From positions 1-14,313 of the forward strand of contig CALEKA010000095.1 in NCBI GenBank assembly GCA_937898715.1: a stretch of 14,313 nt of DNA, in the 5' to 3' direction. The notes beneath the pieces were generated by a model, which saw only the letters and a list, made by a program, of their open reading frames with translations, was not told the DNA's origin and did no database searches. Shown one piece after another: positions 5,954 through 12,369 of the stretch. Position 1 is the stretch's first letter, and each line of letters begins with the position of its first letter. A program made the position numbers and the translations under genes. The DNA is from an uncultured Prevotella sp. (GTDB lineage Bacteria > Bacteroidota > Bacteroidia > Bacteroidales > Bacteroidaceae).

Positions 5954-6385
5954 ATGGAAGAAAAGAATTGGTACGAAGTAAAGACTAAGTATGTGATCCA
6001 AGGCGAAGACCAGATGGACAGTATCCAAGATGCGCAGACGGTCTGCCTGATCAAGGCTGTATCGTTTGCCGACGCTGAGGCTATAGCCGCTGAGACAGTA
6101 GCCGAGCGAACCAACAAGAATGGCTACCATGCCGCCGACATTGAGACGAAGGCATGCGCCATCCGCAAGTATGCCTACGTGCTCCGAGCTGAGGGCGATG
6201 GCGGAGGGTCGTATTACAAATCCAAGGTGATAGTAGACAATATCGGAAGCATGGAGTCTGAAGTGGCAATCATAGAAGCCTGTAGCTTTGCCGATGCAGT
6301 TAAGCGGATTGACGATAACTACCACTATTGCGACTTCGAGATCGACACCGTGCAGAAGACTCCTATCAAGTGCGTAGTCGAATAG
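5954..6385 (+). CDS. DUF4494 family protein (143 aa)
   Basis: The protein matches the DUF4494 pattern twice over: an N-terminal 'NWYEVKTKYVIQGED' strand, 'VCLIKAVSFADAEAIAAE' (family: LVDALSFTEAEARI), a centre 'YYKSKVIVDNI' (family: WYKAKV), then 'ACSFADAVKRIDDNY' and the typical end 'YEI...TPI.DV', here DFEIDTVQKTPIKCVV. The two halves look like an internal repeat. DUF4494 proteins are small soluble proteins common in Bacteroidota phages and mobile elements; no biochemical role is established to my knowledge. ATG 5954 follows an AT-rich leader. The 213-base gap before it (5741-5953) contains only a weak promoter-like sequence. Confidence 0.85.
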   Translation: MEEKNWYEVKTKYVIQGEDQMDSIQDAQTVCLIKAVSFADAEAIAAETVAERTNKNGYHAADIETKACAIRKYAYVLRAEGDGGGSYYKSKVIVDNIGSMESEVAIIEACSFADAVKRIDDNYHYCDFEIDTVQKTPIKCVVE

Positions 6386-6451
6386 TAAGTGTACGTCTGC
6401 CATAGGGCAAGTAGAAGTAAAACACACATTCACTATATAATAGCATACGAT

Positions 6452-6766
6452 ATGATATCAATAGCGACAGAAGTATATCCAGCGCTGGTGTTGATCCTGA
6501 TGGTAGCCGTGGGCGCGTGCTCGCTGATGGCCTACCGTGCCGGTGCTCATGAGAAGAGCGACCACTTGAAGCAGATCGAAGAAGAAGCTCAAGCGCATGG
6601 CTACGACATAGGCTACCGCGACGGCCACGACAAAGGCTTCGAGGAAGGACAAGAGACAGGCTTCTCGGATGGCAAGCTCTATGCTGCGATACAGAGCAAC
6701 AATGAGCGAATCCTCAAGAAGCAACGCCGACTGCCCAAGGACTATAAAGCCTCGGATCATGGCTAA
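6452..6766 (+). CDS. Membrane-anchored protein with glycine-every-four repeat (104 aa)
   Basis: I start at ATG 6452; the longer reading from 6389 adds a hydrophilic 21 residues ahead of the membrane helix. Residues about 8-28 (VYPALVLILMVAVGACSLMAY) form one membrane helix. After a short charged helix, glycines occur at residues 50, 54, 58, 62, 66, 70 and 74, exactly every fourth residue, with aromatic or polar residues after them (GYDIGYRDGHDKGFEEGQ...). Seven GxxxG steps give one glycine face of a helix, a packing surface. The gene lies before HNH, overlapping it by 8 bases. A spanin-like or scaffold role is possible but unsupported. Confidence 0.65.
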   Translation: MISIATEVYPALVLILMVAVGACSLMAYRAGAHEKSDHLKQIEEEAQAHGYDIGYRDGHDKGFEEGQETGFSDGKLYAAIQSNNERILKKQRRLPKDYKASDHG

Positions 6767-7091
6767 GGACGCTGACTACCGCCGACTGATCCACTCCGCC
6801 CGATGGCTGAGGCTGAGGCGTGAGGTGCTTACGCGCCATCCGCTCTGCGCTCGCTGCGAGGAGGAGGGACGCGTGAGGACTGCCACGGAGGTGCACCACG
6901 TGCGCCCTGTGGAGGAAGCCACTTGCCTGCGGGAGAAGGAGTTGCTCATGTTCTCACCCAGCAATCTCCGCCCACTCTGCCACGACTGCCACGTCAAGAC
7001 GCACACCGAGATGGGACGCTCCGGGCGGGAGGCCAACACAAGGCGCAAGGCAGAGCAGGCGAGCCTGATCAACCGCCGATTCTTTGACTGA
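6759..7091 (+). CDS. HNH endonuclease, packaging-associated
   Basis: ATG 6759 gives 110 residues and overlaps the previous stop by 8 bases; a longer reading from 6669 is largely out-of-frame shadow of that gene. The HNH core is complete: zinc cysteines C30 and C33 (CARC) and C74 and C77 (CHDC), the first histidines at 46-47 (VHHVRP), asparagine 69 (SNLRPLC) and final histidine 78. HNH genes directly before the small terminase are typical of HK97-type cos phages, where the enzyme works with terminase in making the ends. It is the last gene before the 315-base non-coding region that I propose holds cos. Confidence 0.88.
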   Translation: MAKDADYRRLIHSARWLRLRREVLTRHPLCARCEEEGRVRTATEVHHVRPVEEATCLREKELLMFSPSNLRPLCHDCHVKTHTEMGRSGREANTRRKAEQASLINRRFFD

Positions 7092-7115
7092 AAACGACCG
7101 AAAATAATCGAAAAA

Positions 7116-7153
7116 CGACCGAAAAACGACCAAAAACGTGCGTTTTTCGGCCG
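7116..7153 (+). promoter_or_regulatory. Hairpin within decanucleotide-like repeats after HNH
   Basis: From 7091 to 7138 a unit of 10-11 bases (AAAACGACCG and variants) occurs about four and a half times. The copy at 7116-7128 pairs with 7141-7153 (CGTTTTTCGGCCG) at 12 of 13 positions, around a 12-base loop. There is no T run after it, so it could be an inefficient terminator for the upstream operon or a protein-binding site. Alternatively AAAAAC and GTTTTT form a smaller hairpin around GTGC. Confidence 0.5.
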
Positions 7154-7175
7154 TTTCTGTACACAGATGGGGCGT

Positions 7176-7270
7176 GGGTGGTAGTGCCTCATCCGGTACC
7201 AACCACCCCGGGGGGGCTTTTTTTAAGTGGGGGGTATACCCCTTAAACCCCGCCCAAACCCTTTTTTTTG
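7176..7270 (+). other. Candidate cos region: hairpin, G7/T7 runs and 12-bp palindrome
   Basis: GGGTGGT (7176-7182) pairs with ACCACCC (7202-7208). Then come CCCC and seven G (7206-7216), seven T (7218-7224), the perfect palindrome GGGGTATACCCC (7231-7242) and eight T (7262-7269). The region lies between HNH and TerS, where cos sites of HNH-carrying phages are found. GC-rich single-stranded ends are typical of cos phages. No cut site can be assigned from sequence, and the T-run could also terminate the early operon. Confidence 0.4.
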
Positions 7271-7314
7271 CGCGAGAAAAATTTACGATTTGCGGAACTT
7301 TGGGCACCGCCGCC

Positions 7315-7347
7315 CCCGGCTGAGGCTCCCGATTCCCGGCTGAGGCT
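7315..7347 (+). repeat. 13-bp direct repeat at 20-bp pitch before TerS
   Basis: CCCGGCTGAGGCT occurs at 7315-7327 and again at 7335-7347, in non-coding sequence 59 bases before the small terminase. Each copy includes the GCTGAGGCT motif seen nine more times elsewhere in the window. Paired repeats here could be terminase-binding (cosB-like) sites; that is inference from position. Confidence 0.6.
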
Positions 7348-7405
7348 TTCGCCCATGGGCGCGCTGCTCTCTCCCCCGATTCCGCTCCTTTCATCCTATC
7401 AGCTT

Positions 7406-7747
7406 ATGAAAACTACTCAGCAATGGCACCGCAAGATCACGCAAGCGCTCAAGAAAGCGGGCACGTACAATTCGAGCCTTGAGATGCAGATCCAATCGCT
7501 TGCCTCAGCCATGCGCACGCTCGAACTTTCGACCGAGGAGATCGATGGACTACAGACTACCGTGGTGTGGGAGAAGACTCGCTATGGCGAGAAGATGGCT
7601 CCTCACCCGGTATTTAAGATCCAGCGTGATGCGCAGGCCTCAGTGACTCGACAGATGAAGCAACTCCAGCTCACGCCCGAAGAACTCACTACCGACCAAA
7701 CCTCCGATCCGCTGATCGACCTTACGAAGAAGCTGCTCGACACGTAG
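7406..7747 (+). CDS. Terminase small subunit, P27-like
   Basis: ATG 7406 gives 113 residues; the longer open frame from 7268 runs through the candidate cos region and starts with proline-rich nonsense. The protein resembles P27-type small terminases: helical N-terminus, 'MQIQSLASAMRTLEL', a central 'VWEKTRYGEKMAPHPVFKIQRDAQASVTRQMKQLQLTPEEL', where the family has 'hP....r.a...+..l..eLgLtP'. The closing 'TPEEL' is characteristic. It would bind the cos or pac site and hand DNA to TerL, which follows after the 11-bp repeat array. Identity rests on this motif and on location between HNH and TerL. Confidence 0.75.
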   Translation: MKTTQQWHRKITQALKKAGTYNSSLEMQIQSLASAMRTLELSTEEIDGLQTTVVWEKTRYGEKMAPHPVFKIQRDAQASVTRQMKQLQLTPEELTTDQTSDPLIDLTKKLLDT

Positions 7748-7757
7748 GGACTTCCCT

Positions 7758-7877
7758 CCTCGTTCAATCCTCGTTCAATTCTCATTCAATTCTCGTTTAA
7801 TTCTCATTCAATTCTCGTTTAATCCTCGTCCAAATCCGTTTAATCCCCGTTTAATCCCCGTTTAATCCCCGTTTAAT
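7758..7877 (+). repeat. Array of eleven ~11-bp repeats between TerS and TerL
   Basis: Units start at 7758, 7769, 7780, 7791, 7802, 7813, 7824, 7836, 7845, 7856 and 7867. The forms are CCTCGTTCAAT, TCTCATTCAAT, TCTCGTTTAAT and CCCCGTTTAAT; two middle units are 12 and 9 bases long. The array fills nearly the whole 147-base gap. Eleven bases is about one helical turn, so all units face the same side of the DNA. The last three copies are identical, and the gradient from CTCGTTCAAT to CCCGTTTAAT suggests growth by local duplication. Confidence 0.9.
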
Positions 7878-7894
7878 AATCCACCCTCACGCCC

Positions 7895-9601
7895 ATGACC
7901 GATGAAGAAGCACACCGTCTGCGCCAAGAGAAGCGAGCCGTCACGGCTCGGCTTGACGCTGTAAGCCTTGACTCCTACCGCCTCGAGCGGGTAGATGGTA
8001 GGCTGTATGCTTACGTCTGTATGGTCAAGAACAATCCTGAGGAGCACTGCGTATGGGAGCAACTTGCTGTGGAGCGATTCCTGCGCATGGTGAAACGCTA
8101 TGGGATCAACGTCAAGGCCGTGCAGCGCTTCTACGTGTTCTACGAGAATCTATTCTTCCCCGGCAAGCAGGGCATGCAGCACTATAGGCTCACGCCGGTG
8201 CAATGCTTCCAGTTTGCCTCGGTCTATGGATTTTGGCAGAAGGGACGGCGAGTGGTCAGGGAAGTGTGCTTGTTCGTGCCTCGTAAGTTCTCGAAGACTA
8301 CGAGTGGTGCTGCCTTCCCCCTGTATGATCTATTCTTTGGCGACGCCAATGCCGAGTGTTACTTCGGTGCCAACTCCTACGACCAAGCGAAGAAGGGCTT
8401 CGACGTGCTCCGAGGCTGTGTGCGCAGGCTTGATCCGCGCGGGCTTCGCTATACGGTCAATGAGGAGGTGATCAAGAGCCGCCGTCAGGATCGCACTGCA
8501 TTCGCCCAATGCCTCACGGGCAATTCTCGCACCAAGGACGGACTGAATGCTTCGACCGTGCTCATAGATGAGTACAGCCAGGCGCGCACGAATGAGCTGC
8601 TCTCCGTCTTGACCACTTCGATGGGTATCCGCATCAATCCGCTCACGGTGATCATCACCACGGCATCAGACGTATTTGATGGCCCGTTCTACTCCAAGCT
8701 GCAGGGCTACAAGCGGCTTCTGCTTGGCGACGTGGAGGACGATACCGTATTTGCCCACCTCTTTGAGCCCGACGTGGACGATCCGGAAGACTCGGAGCAG
8801 ACGTGGCGCAAGGTCCACCCGCATATGGGCATCACGGTCAATATGGAGTTCTACCGCCAGGAGTACAAGACTGCCCTGCGCGATGGGGCTGAGGCTATGC
8901 TCGCCTTTCGCACGAAGCTGCTCAACGTCTATGCCGAACAGCAACAGCGCTCATGGATCACCGCTACGCTTGCTACGGAGATCATGCGTCCCGTCACGAT
9001 CGATAGCATACCGGGGCGCCCCGATGGCATGGTGGCGATCGACCTTTCTGAGAGCGACGACTTCTCGGCCGTGACCGTCGGCATCTACTCTAAGGAGGCC
9101 AAAAGCTTCACGTTCCACACGTCCTACTTCTTCCCTGAGGGGGCTCTCTCGGGGCATCCCAACGAGCGCCTCTACCGCACATGGGCGGAGAGCGGACACC
9201 TGAGGCTCACTCCGGGCGAGGTGATCGACTACAAGAGCATCGTGGAGTACATACTGCGCGTGAATGATCACGTGCGCATACTCTCCATCGGCTACGACCC
9301 CTGGAAGAGTCAGGAGGTGGTCAATATGCTTGCCGCCAGCGGTGCCCGAGGTGTGCTGCGCGGTGTGAAGCAGACCTACGGCAACTTTACCGCCCCCGTG
9401 GAGAGCTTCGAGCATGGCGTCAAGACGGGGCATATCTTCATCAACCGCAATCCGATCAATGCTTTTTGCTTCGGCAATGCTATCCTCGACACCGACAACC
9501 TGGGCAACTCTAAGCCGGTGAAGCGCGCCCGCTATCAGAAGATCGATGGATTGATCACCATGCTTATGTGCCTCCGACTGTTCATAGACTATGAGCGGTA
9601 A
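7895..9601 (+). CDS. Terminase large subunit
   Basis: The 568-residue protein is the packaging motor and end-cutting nuclease. ATPase half: Walker A-like VPRKFSKTT at 128-136, Walker B STVLIDE at 220-226 with the catalytic glutamate 226, and the coupling motif ITTAS at 254-258. Nuclease half (RNase H-like): D383 in 'VAIDLSESDDFSAVTV', D468 in 'SIGYDPW' and D551 in 'KIDGLITML', the expected three acidic residues. The layout and length fit the Terminase_1 (YmfN/phage HK97-like) group. It acts on the portal vertex with TerS. It follows the 11-bp array and is succeeded by an inverted repeat rather than by the portal, which begins 637 bases later. Confidence 0.95.
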   Translation: MTDEEAHRLRQEKRAVTARLDAVSLDSYRLERVDGRLYAYVCMVKNNPEEHCVWEQLAVERFLRMVKRYGINVKAVQRFYVFYENLFFPGKQGMQHYRLTPVQCFQFASVYGFWQKGRRVVREVCLFVPRKFSKTTSGAAFPLYDLFFGDANAECYFGANSYDQAKKGFDVLRGCVRRLDPRGLRYTVNEEVIKSRRQDRTAFAQCLTGNSRTKDGLNASTVLIDEYSQARTNELLSVLTTSMGIRINPLTVIITTASDVFDGPFYSKLQGYKRLLLGDVEDDTVFAHLFEPDVDDPEDSEQTWRKVHPHMGITVNMEFYRQEYKTALRDGAEAMLAFRTKLLNVYAEQQQRSWITATLATEIMRPVTIDSIPGRPDGMVAIDLSESDDFSAVTVGIYSKEAKSFTFHTSYFFPEGALSGHPNERLYRTWAESGHLRLTPGEVIDYKSIVEYILRVNDHVRILSIGYDPWKSQEVVNMLAASGARGVLRGVKQTYGNFTAPVESFEHGVKTGHIFINRNPINAFCFGNAILDTDNLGNSKPVKRARYQKIDGLITMLMCLRLFIDYER

Positions 9602-9604
9602 TAG

Positions 9605-9658
9605 CCCCGCAATAAATCCGCGATTCCTTGCGGGGTAATATTAATAATCGTACCTTTG
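9605..9658 (+). promoter_or_regulatory. Bacteroidota promoter overlapped by an 8-bp inverted repeat
   Basis: TTGC (9628-9631), a 19-base spacer and TACCTTTG (9651-9658) match the Bacteroidota consensus (-33 TTTG-like, -7 TAnnTTTG). CCCCGCAA (9605-9612) and TTGCGGGG (9628-9635) form a perfect 8-bp inverted repeat whose right arm covers the -33 box, four bases after the TerL stop. It may be an operator, or the stem of a terminator for the terminase transcript without a T run. The start of transcription would be about 9665. Confidence 0.75.
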
Positions 9659-9680
9659 CGGTGTGGATAAGCGTAATCAT

Positions 9681-9926
9681 ATGAGCAATTTTGAGAATCA
9701 GATACAAAATAAAGAAAGACAGTATCAGAGAGACAGAACAAGGCGAGAGAGACTTGCGACGTACTTCTATGACGTGTCTAAGCTATTCATAGGAGGATGG
9801 GTGATAGGTGTAGTGCTGCCGTTACTTTCTTCCGATGAGATAACTATATCTACTTATTTAATCATCTTAGCTGGCATATCTACAGCTATATTTTTAGCTT
9901 TGATTGCCAATAAAATTTTGAAATGA
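9681..9926 (+). CDS. Small two-TM membrane protein, DUF6722-like (81 aa)
   Basis: I start at ATG 9681, 16 bases after the predicted transcription start; an upstream GTG at 9663 precedes it. A charged N-terminus (NKERQYQRDRTRRERLATYFYD) leads to two membrane helices, about 33-50 (SKLFIGGWVIGVVLPLL) and 58-77 (TYLIILAGISTAIFLALIAN). The 'YFYDVSKLFIGGWVIG' segment fits my memory of DUF6722 proteins, small membrane proteins of Bacteroidota without known function. The codon use is AT-rich compared with the terminase and portal on each side, suggesting a separately acquired cassette. Placement among head genes with its own promoter suggests lysogenic expression, for example in superinfection exclusion; that is inference. 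Confidence 0.75.
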   Translation: MSNFENQIQNKERQYQRDRTRRERLATYFYDVSKLFIGGWVIGVVLPLLSSDEITISTYLIILAGISTAIFLALIANKILK

Positions 9927-9927
9927 C

Positions 9928-10032
9928 ATGGAAGCATTAGCATTCGGTTTCACCCTATCTGCGATTATCGCAATAGGATTCTATATTTGGCTATTCACTA
10001 AGAGTGGCAAGAAGTGGCTACGAGATTTGTAA
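9928..10032 (+). CDS. 34-aa membrane peptide, partner of the upstream gene
   Basis: ATG 9928 is one base past the previous stop codon (TGA, 9924-9926). The peptide MEALAFGFTLSAIIAIGFYI... has one strong membrane helix (residues about 4-22) and a basic tail (TKSGKKWLRDL) that should stay in the cytoplasm. It is too short for usual gene callers. One-base spacing, shared AT-rich composition and a coherent helix-plus-basic-tail design argue that it is real. Small membrane peptides next to DUF6722-like genes are something I recall in Bacteroidota, but cannot verify here. It may form a complex with its neighbour. Confidence 0.7.
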   Translation: MEALAFGFTLSAIIAIGFYIWLFTKSGKKWLRDL

Positions 10033-10049
10033 AAATATACGACAATCCG

Positions 10050-10081
10050 TTTGGTCAATATAGCGAAAATCACTACTTTTG
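10050..10081 (+). promoter_or_regulatory. Bacteroidota-type promoter before the portal leader
   Basis: TTTG (10050-10053), a 20-base spacer and TACTTTTG (10074-10081) are a perfect fit to the TTTG/TAnnTTTG consensus. Transcription should start near 10088. The next 100 bases end in a strong terminator, so the promoter drives either a short RNA or an attenuated portal operon. Confidence 0.8.
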
Positions 10082-10087
10082 TAGTGC

Positions 10088-10188
10088 TTATCGCACACAC
10101 CTATGAGCCAATTCTCCTTGGTTCTTTTTTAAAATCCTATCCACTTTCCAGCCGCAAGCCTCTCCTCCACCGGGCTTGCGGCTTTTTT
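10088..10188 (+). ncRNA. Candidate ~100-nt small RNA or attenuator leader
   Basis: The segment is bounded by the promoter at 10050-10081 and the terminator at 10151-10188. It contains a 9-codon ORF at 10103-10132 (MSQFSLVLF, stop TAA) that ends 18 bases before the terminator stem. That spacing could let a translating ribosome influence hairpin formation, or the ORF may be accidental. The 5' end is placed from promoter spacing only. The portal ATG lies 50 bases after the terminator. Confidence 0.55.
10151..10188 (+). terminator. Intrinsic terminator ahead of the portal gene
   Basis: GCCGCAAGCC (10151-10160) pairs perfectly with GGCTTGCGGC (10173-10182) around a 12-base loop, followed at once by six T (10183-10188). 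This is the strongest intrinsic terminator in the window. Transcripts from upstream, including the terminase genes, should stop here unless antiterminated, so the portal operon needs read-through or a further promoter. Confidence 0.85.
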
Positions 10189-10238
10189 GTGTCCTATTGT
10201 CGGGGTGGTACCCACGGCCGAGCGTCGGCGTGGTGGTT

Positions 10239-11471
10239 ATGAATCTGCTATCTGTTTTCCCCTTTTTTCGTAAGCGTTCCTTAGCCCAGGCTGACGAAGC
10301 GAGCACACCCCGCAAGGGTGGGGCTTCCATAGTTCCCCCATCCTATATGGGGTGTGCTCAGCCGTTGGCCGTATCTACGGTGTACCGCTGCGTGAGGCTT
10401 CTCTCTGAGAGCGTGGCCAATCTGCCTCTGCGATTCCTCAGGATGAATGCCGATGGCGTCTTTGTAGACGATCGGCGCGACCGCCTCCACTATCTGCTCT
10501 CTGTGCAGCCCGATGAGCCTTACAATGCTTTCGACTTTTGGTCGCAGGCCATCCAGCAAATGCTCCTCCAGGGCAATGCTTATATCGTGCCGCAGTACGA
10601 CCCTATGACCATGCAGATCTCCCGCCTCGTGCTCTGCACCCGAGGCACGGTGAGCTATGATCAGCTCAATAGGCAGTATACCGTGATGGATCCTACCAAC
10701 CGGCTATCGGGCACCTTCGCCGAGGAAGAAGTGATCCACCTGAAGAACCTCTCGCTCGATGGGCAGACGGGCGTGAGCACCCTCACCTTTGCCCGCCTCA
10801 CCGCCGACATTGCTCAGACGGGCGACCGCGAGACGCTCAACCGATTTGCTAACGGTGGCAACGTGCGCGGACTCGTAGGCAACGACACCTCCGTGCGTGG
10901 CTTTGGCGAATACCAAGACACCGAGCTCGACGCTACAGCTGCCGACCTTGACGAGCAGTTCCAGGCGGGCAAGAAGATCGTGGCTGTGCCCGGTCAGGTG
11001 AAGTTCTCGCAGCTTTCACTCTCATCGACCGACATGCAGTTCCTCGAAAGCCGTAAGTTCACCGTGCGTGAGATCTGCCGCTTCTTCGGTGTGCACCCAT
11101 CCTTTGTCTTCGACGATACGAGCAACAACTATAAGAGCGCCGAGATGGCCAACGTCGCCTTCCTCTCCAATACGCTCAACCCCATGCTCCGCAAGATAGA
11201 GTGTGAGCTCCATCGCAAGCTCATCGTTCCTGAGCTATGCTGTGAGCGTCGCTTCGAGTTTGATCGGCGCAGCCTCTACGCTTGTGATCTGCAGAGCCGC
11301 GTGCAGTATCAGACTCAGACGATCGCCGCAGGCATCTATACCGTCAACGATTGGCGACGCGTGGAGAATATGCCCGCCGTCGCTGGTGGCGACACCCCGC
11401 TCGTATCGGCCAATCTCAAGGGGCTGCAAGCCCTGCTCCAAGAGGGAGAGCCCGGCGCCGCCGATGAATAA
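10239..11471 (+). CDS. Portal protein, HK97 type
   Basis: ATG 10239 (MNLLSVFPFFRKRS) gives 410 residues, a usual size for HK97-like portals; a reading from 10176 would start inside the terminator. 'STVYRCVRLLSESVANLPLRF' (46-66) is the conserved N-terminal portal helix, and 'RKFTVREICRFFGVHPSFVF' followed by 'NNYKSAEMANVAFLSNTLNPMLRKIECEL' is the conserved crown and wing region. The portal forms the dodecameric ring through which TerL pumps DNA and to which the neck attaches. The C-terminus (LLQEGEPGAADE) is short and acidic. It precedes the protease and capsid as in HK97-like phages. Confidence 0.93.
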   Translation: MNLLSVFPFFRKRSLAQADEASTPRKGGASIVPPSYMGCAQPLAVSTVYRCVRLLSESVANLPLRFLRMNADGVFVDDRRDRLHYLLSVQPDEPYNAFDFWSQAIQQMLLQGNAYIVPQYDPMTMQISRLVLCTRGTVSYDQLNRQYTVMDPTNRLSGTFAEEEVIHLKNLSLDGQTGVSTLTFARLTADIAQTGDRETLNRFANGGNVRGLVGNDTSVRGFGEYQDTELDATAADLDEQFQAGKKIVAVPGQVKFSQLSLSSTDMQFLESRKFTVREICRFFGVHPSFVFDDTSNNYKSAEMANVAFLSNTLNPMLRKIECELHRKLIVPELCCERRFEFDRRSLYACDLQSRVQYQTQTIAAGIYTVNDWRRVENMPAVAGGDTPLVSANLKGLQALLQEGEPGAADE

Positions 11472-11506
11472 CACATGTAAAACAATTGCTATAGTAGAAA
11501 GTATAT

Positions 11507-12193
11507 ATGGAAACCACAACACTCAAACGCTGTATTTACGCCCCCGCCACCGTGCGCATTCGCTCCGCTGAAGACGATCAGAAGCCGAGCCGCACCATAG
11601 AGGGCTATGCCATCCTCTTCAACACTCCCTCCGCCATCCTGTGGGCAGACGACAAGGAGACCGTGCGCGAGCAGATCGCTCCCGAAGCCGTCACGCAGGA
11701 GCTGCTCGATAGCTCCGACATCAAGATGACGATGAACCACGACTTCTCCTGCCTGCTCGCTCGCTCCAAGAAGGGGAAGGGCACGCTCTCCTACTCCATC
11801 GACGCGAAGGGCGTACGCTTCTCCTTCGAAGCTCCCAAGACCGACGATGGCGATCGTGCACTCGAACTCGTCGGCCGTGGCGACATAGACGGTTGCTCCT
11901 TCATGTTCACCTGCTCCTACCGCGATCCCGACGTCACCTCTGAGGCCACGACCGATAAGGAGACCGGCCGCCGAGACGTGCTCTACACCATCCACACCAT
12001 AACGGGCATCTACGACTTCACCCTCACGCCCATGCCCGCCTACCCTGACACGGAAGTAAGCGCCCGCGAACTGCGCGAGTTGACAAGCCGTGCAGGTGCC
12101 GCCCCGAGTGCAGCACCCTCGGACGCCCAACTCCGTCAGAGGCAGGAAGCTCAGCTCCAAGAAATGCGCCGCGAGGCTGCCCGCGATCTGTGA
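11507..12193 (+). CDS. HK97-family prohead protease
   Basis: The 228-residue serine protease matures the head by cutting the capsid scaffold domain. The catalytic histidine is H78 in 'MTMNHDF' and the serine is S131 in 'GDIDGCSFMF', both in classic spacing; 'TIEGYAILFNTPS' near residue 30 and 'TGIYDFTLTPMPAYPDTEVSAR' near 165-190 are also family features. The tail (RQRQEAQLQEMRREAARDL) is a short coiled coil. It starts 35 bases after the portal stop. Unusually, 305 bases of non-coding sequence separate it from the capsid. Confidence 0.93.
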   Translation: METTTLKRCIYAPATVRIRSAEDDQKPSRTIEGYAILFNTPSAILWADDKETVREQIAPEAVTQELLDSSDIKMTMNHDFSCLLARSKKGKGTLSYSIDAKGVRFSFEAPKTDDGDRALELVGRGDIDGCSFMFTCSYRDPDVTSEATTDKETGRRDVLYTIHTITGIYDFTLTPMPAYPDTEVSARELRELTSRAGAAPSAAPSDAQLRQRQEAQLQEMRREAARDL

Positions 12194-12247
12194 CTGATAC
12201 GCTATAGATCTACCTTTTGATACTCTCTCTCTTTATGTGAAATGGAA

Positions 12248-12317
12248 GAAGGACCGTGCGGCAAGCTCGCATGGTCCTTCAGTGTGTTCAATAACTTGGC
12301 GAGTCTTTGTTCTCGCC
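12248..12317 (+). other. Two hairpins between protease and capsid
   Basis: Within the gene-free 12194-12498, GAAGGACCGTGCG (12248-12260) pairs with 12268-12280 over 13 bp, with one G-U, around GCAAGCT. A second hairpin is GGCGAG/CTCGCC (12298-12303 with 12312-12317). Neither is followed by a T run on the + strand, so terminator activity for the protease is doubtful. A third small dyad, CCCGC/GCGGG, is at 12395-12409. The rest up to the capsid start shows no gene. Confidence 0.6.
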
Positions 12318-12337
12318 GCTTGCTTAGAATGTGGCTG

Positions 12338-12369
12338 CAAAGATAACGAAAACGTTATGCTCACCCAAG
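12338..12369 (-). promoter_or_regulatory. Possible leftward promoter with dyad in its spacer
   Basis: On the minus strand, CTTG (12369-12366), 20 bases and TATCTTTG (12345-12338) fit the Bacteroidota promoter with one mismatch in the -33 box. ATAACG-AAAA-CGTTAT (12343-12358), a perfect 6-bp dyad, lies mostly inside the spacer and could be an operator. A transcript would run left through the two hairpins, antisense to the protease-capsid gap. Confidence 0.4.

Noticed and set aside
5745..5981. 78-aa GTG-start ORF with a hydrophobic stretch
   Set aside because: GTG start, Cys/Arg-rich membrane-like part, overlaps the DUF4494 gene by 28 bases and looks like translated leader sequence.
7268..7405. 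46-residue N-terminal extension of the small terminase
   Set aside because: Proline-rich, runs through the candidate cos region, unlike the family; ATG 7406 fits.
8100..9074. Alternative + strand ORFs inside the large terminase
   Set aside because: Ser/Arg/Thr-rich frame shadows of a well-supported gene.
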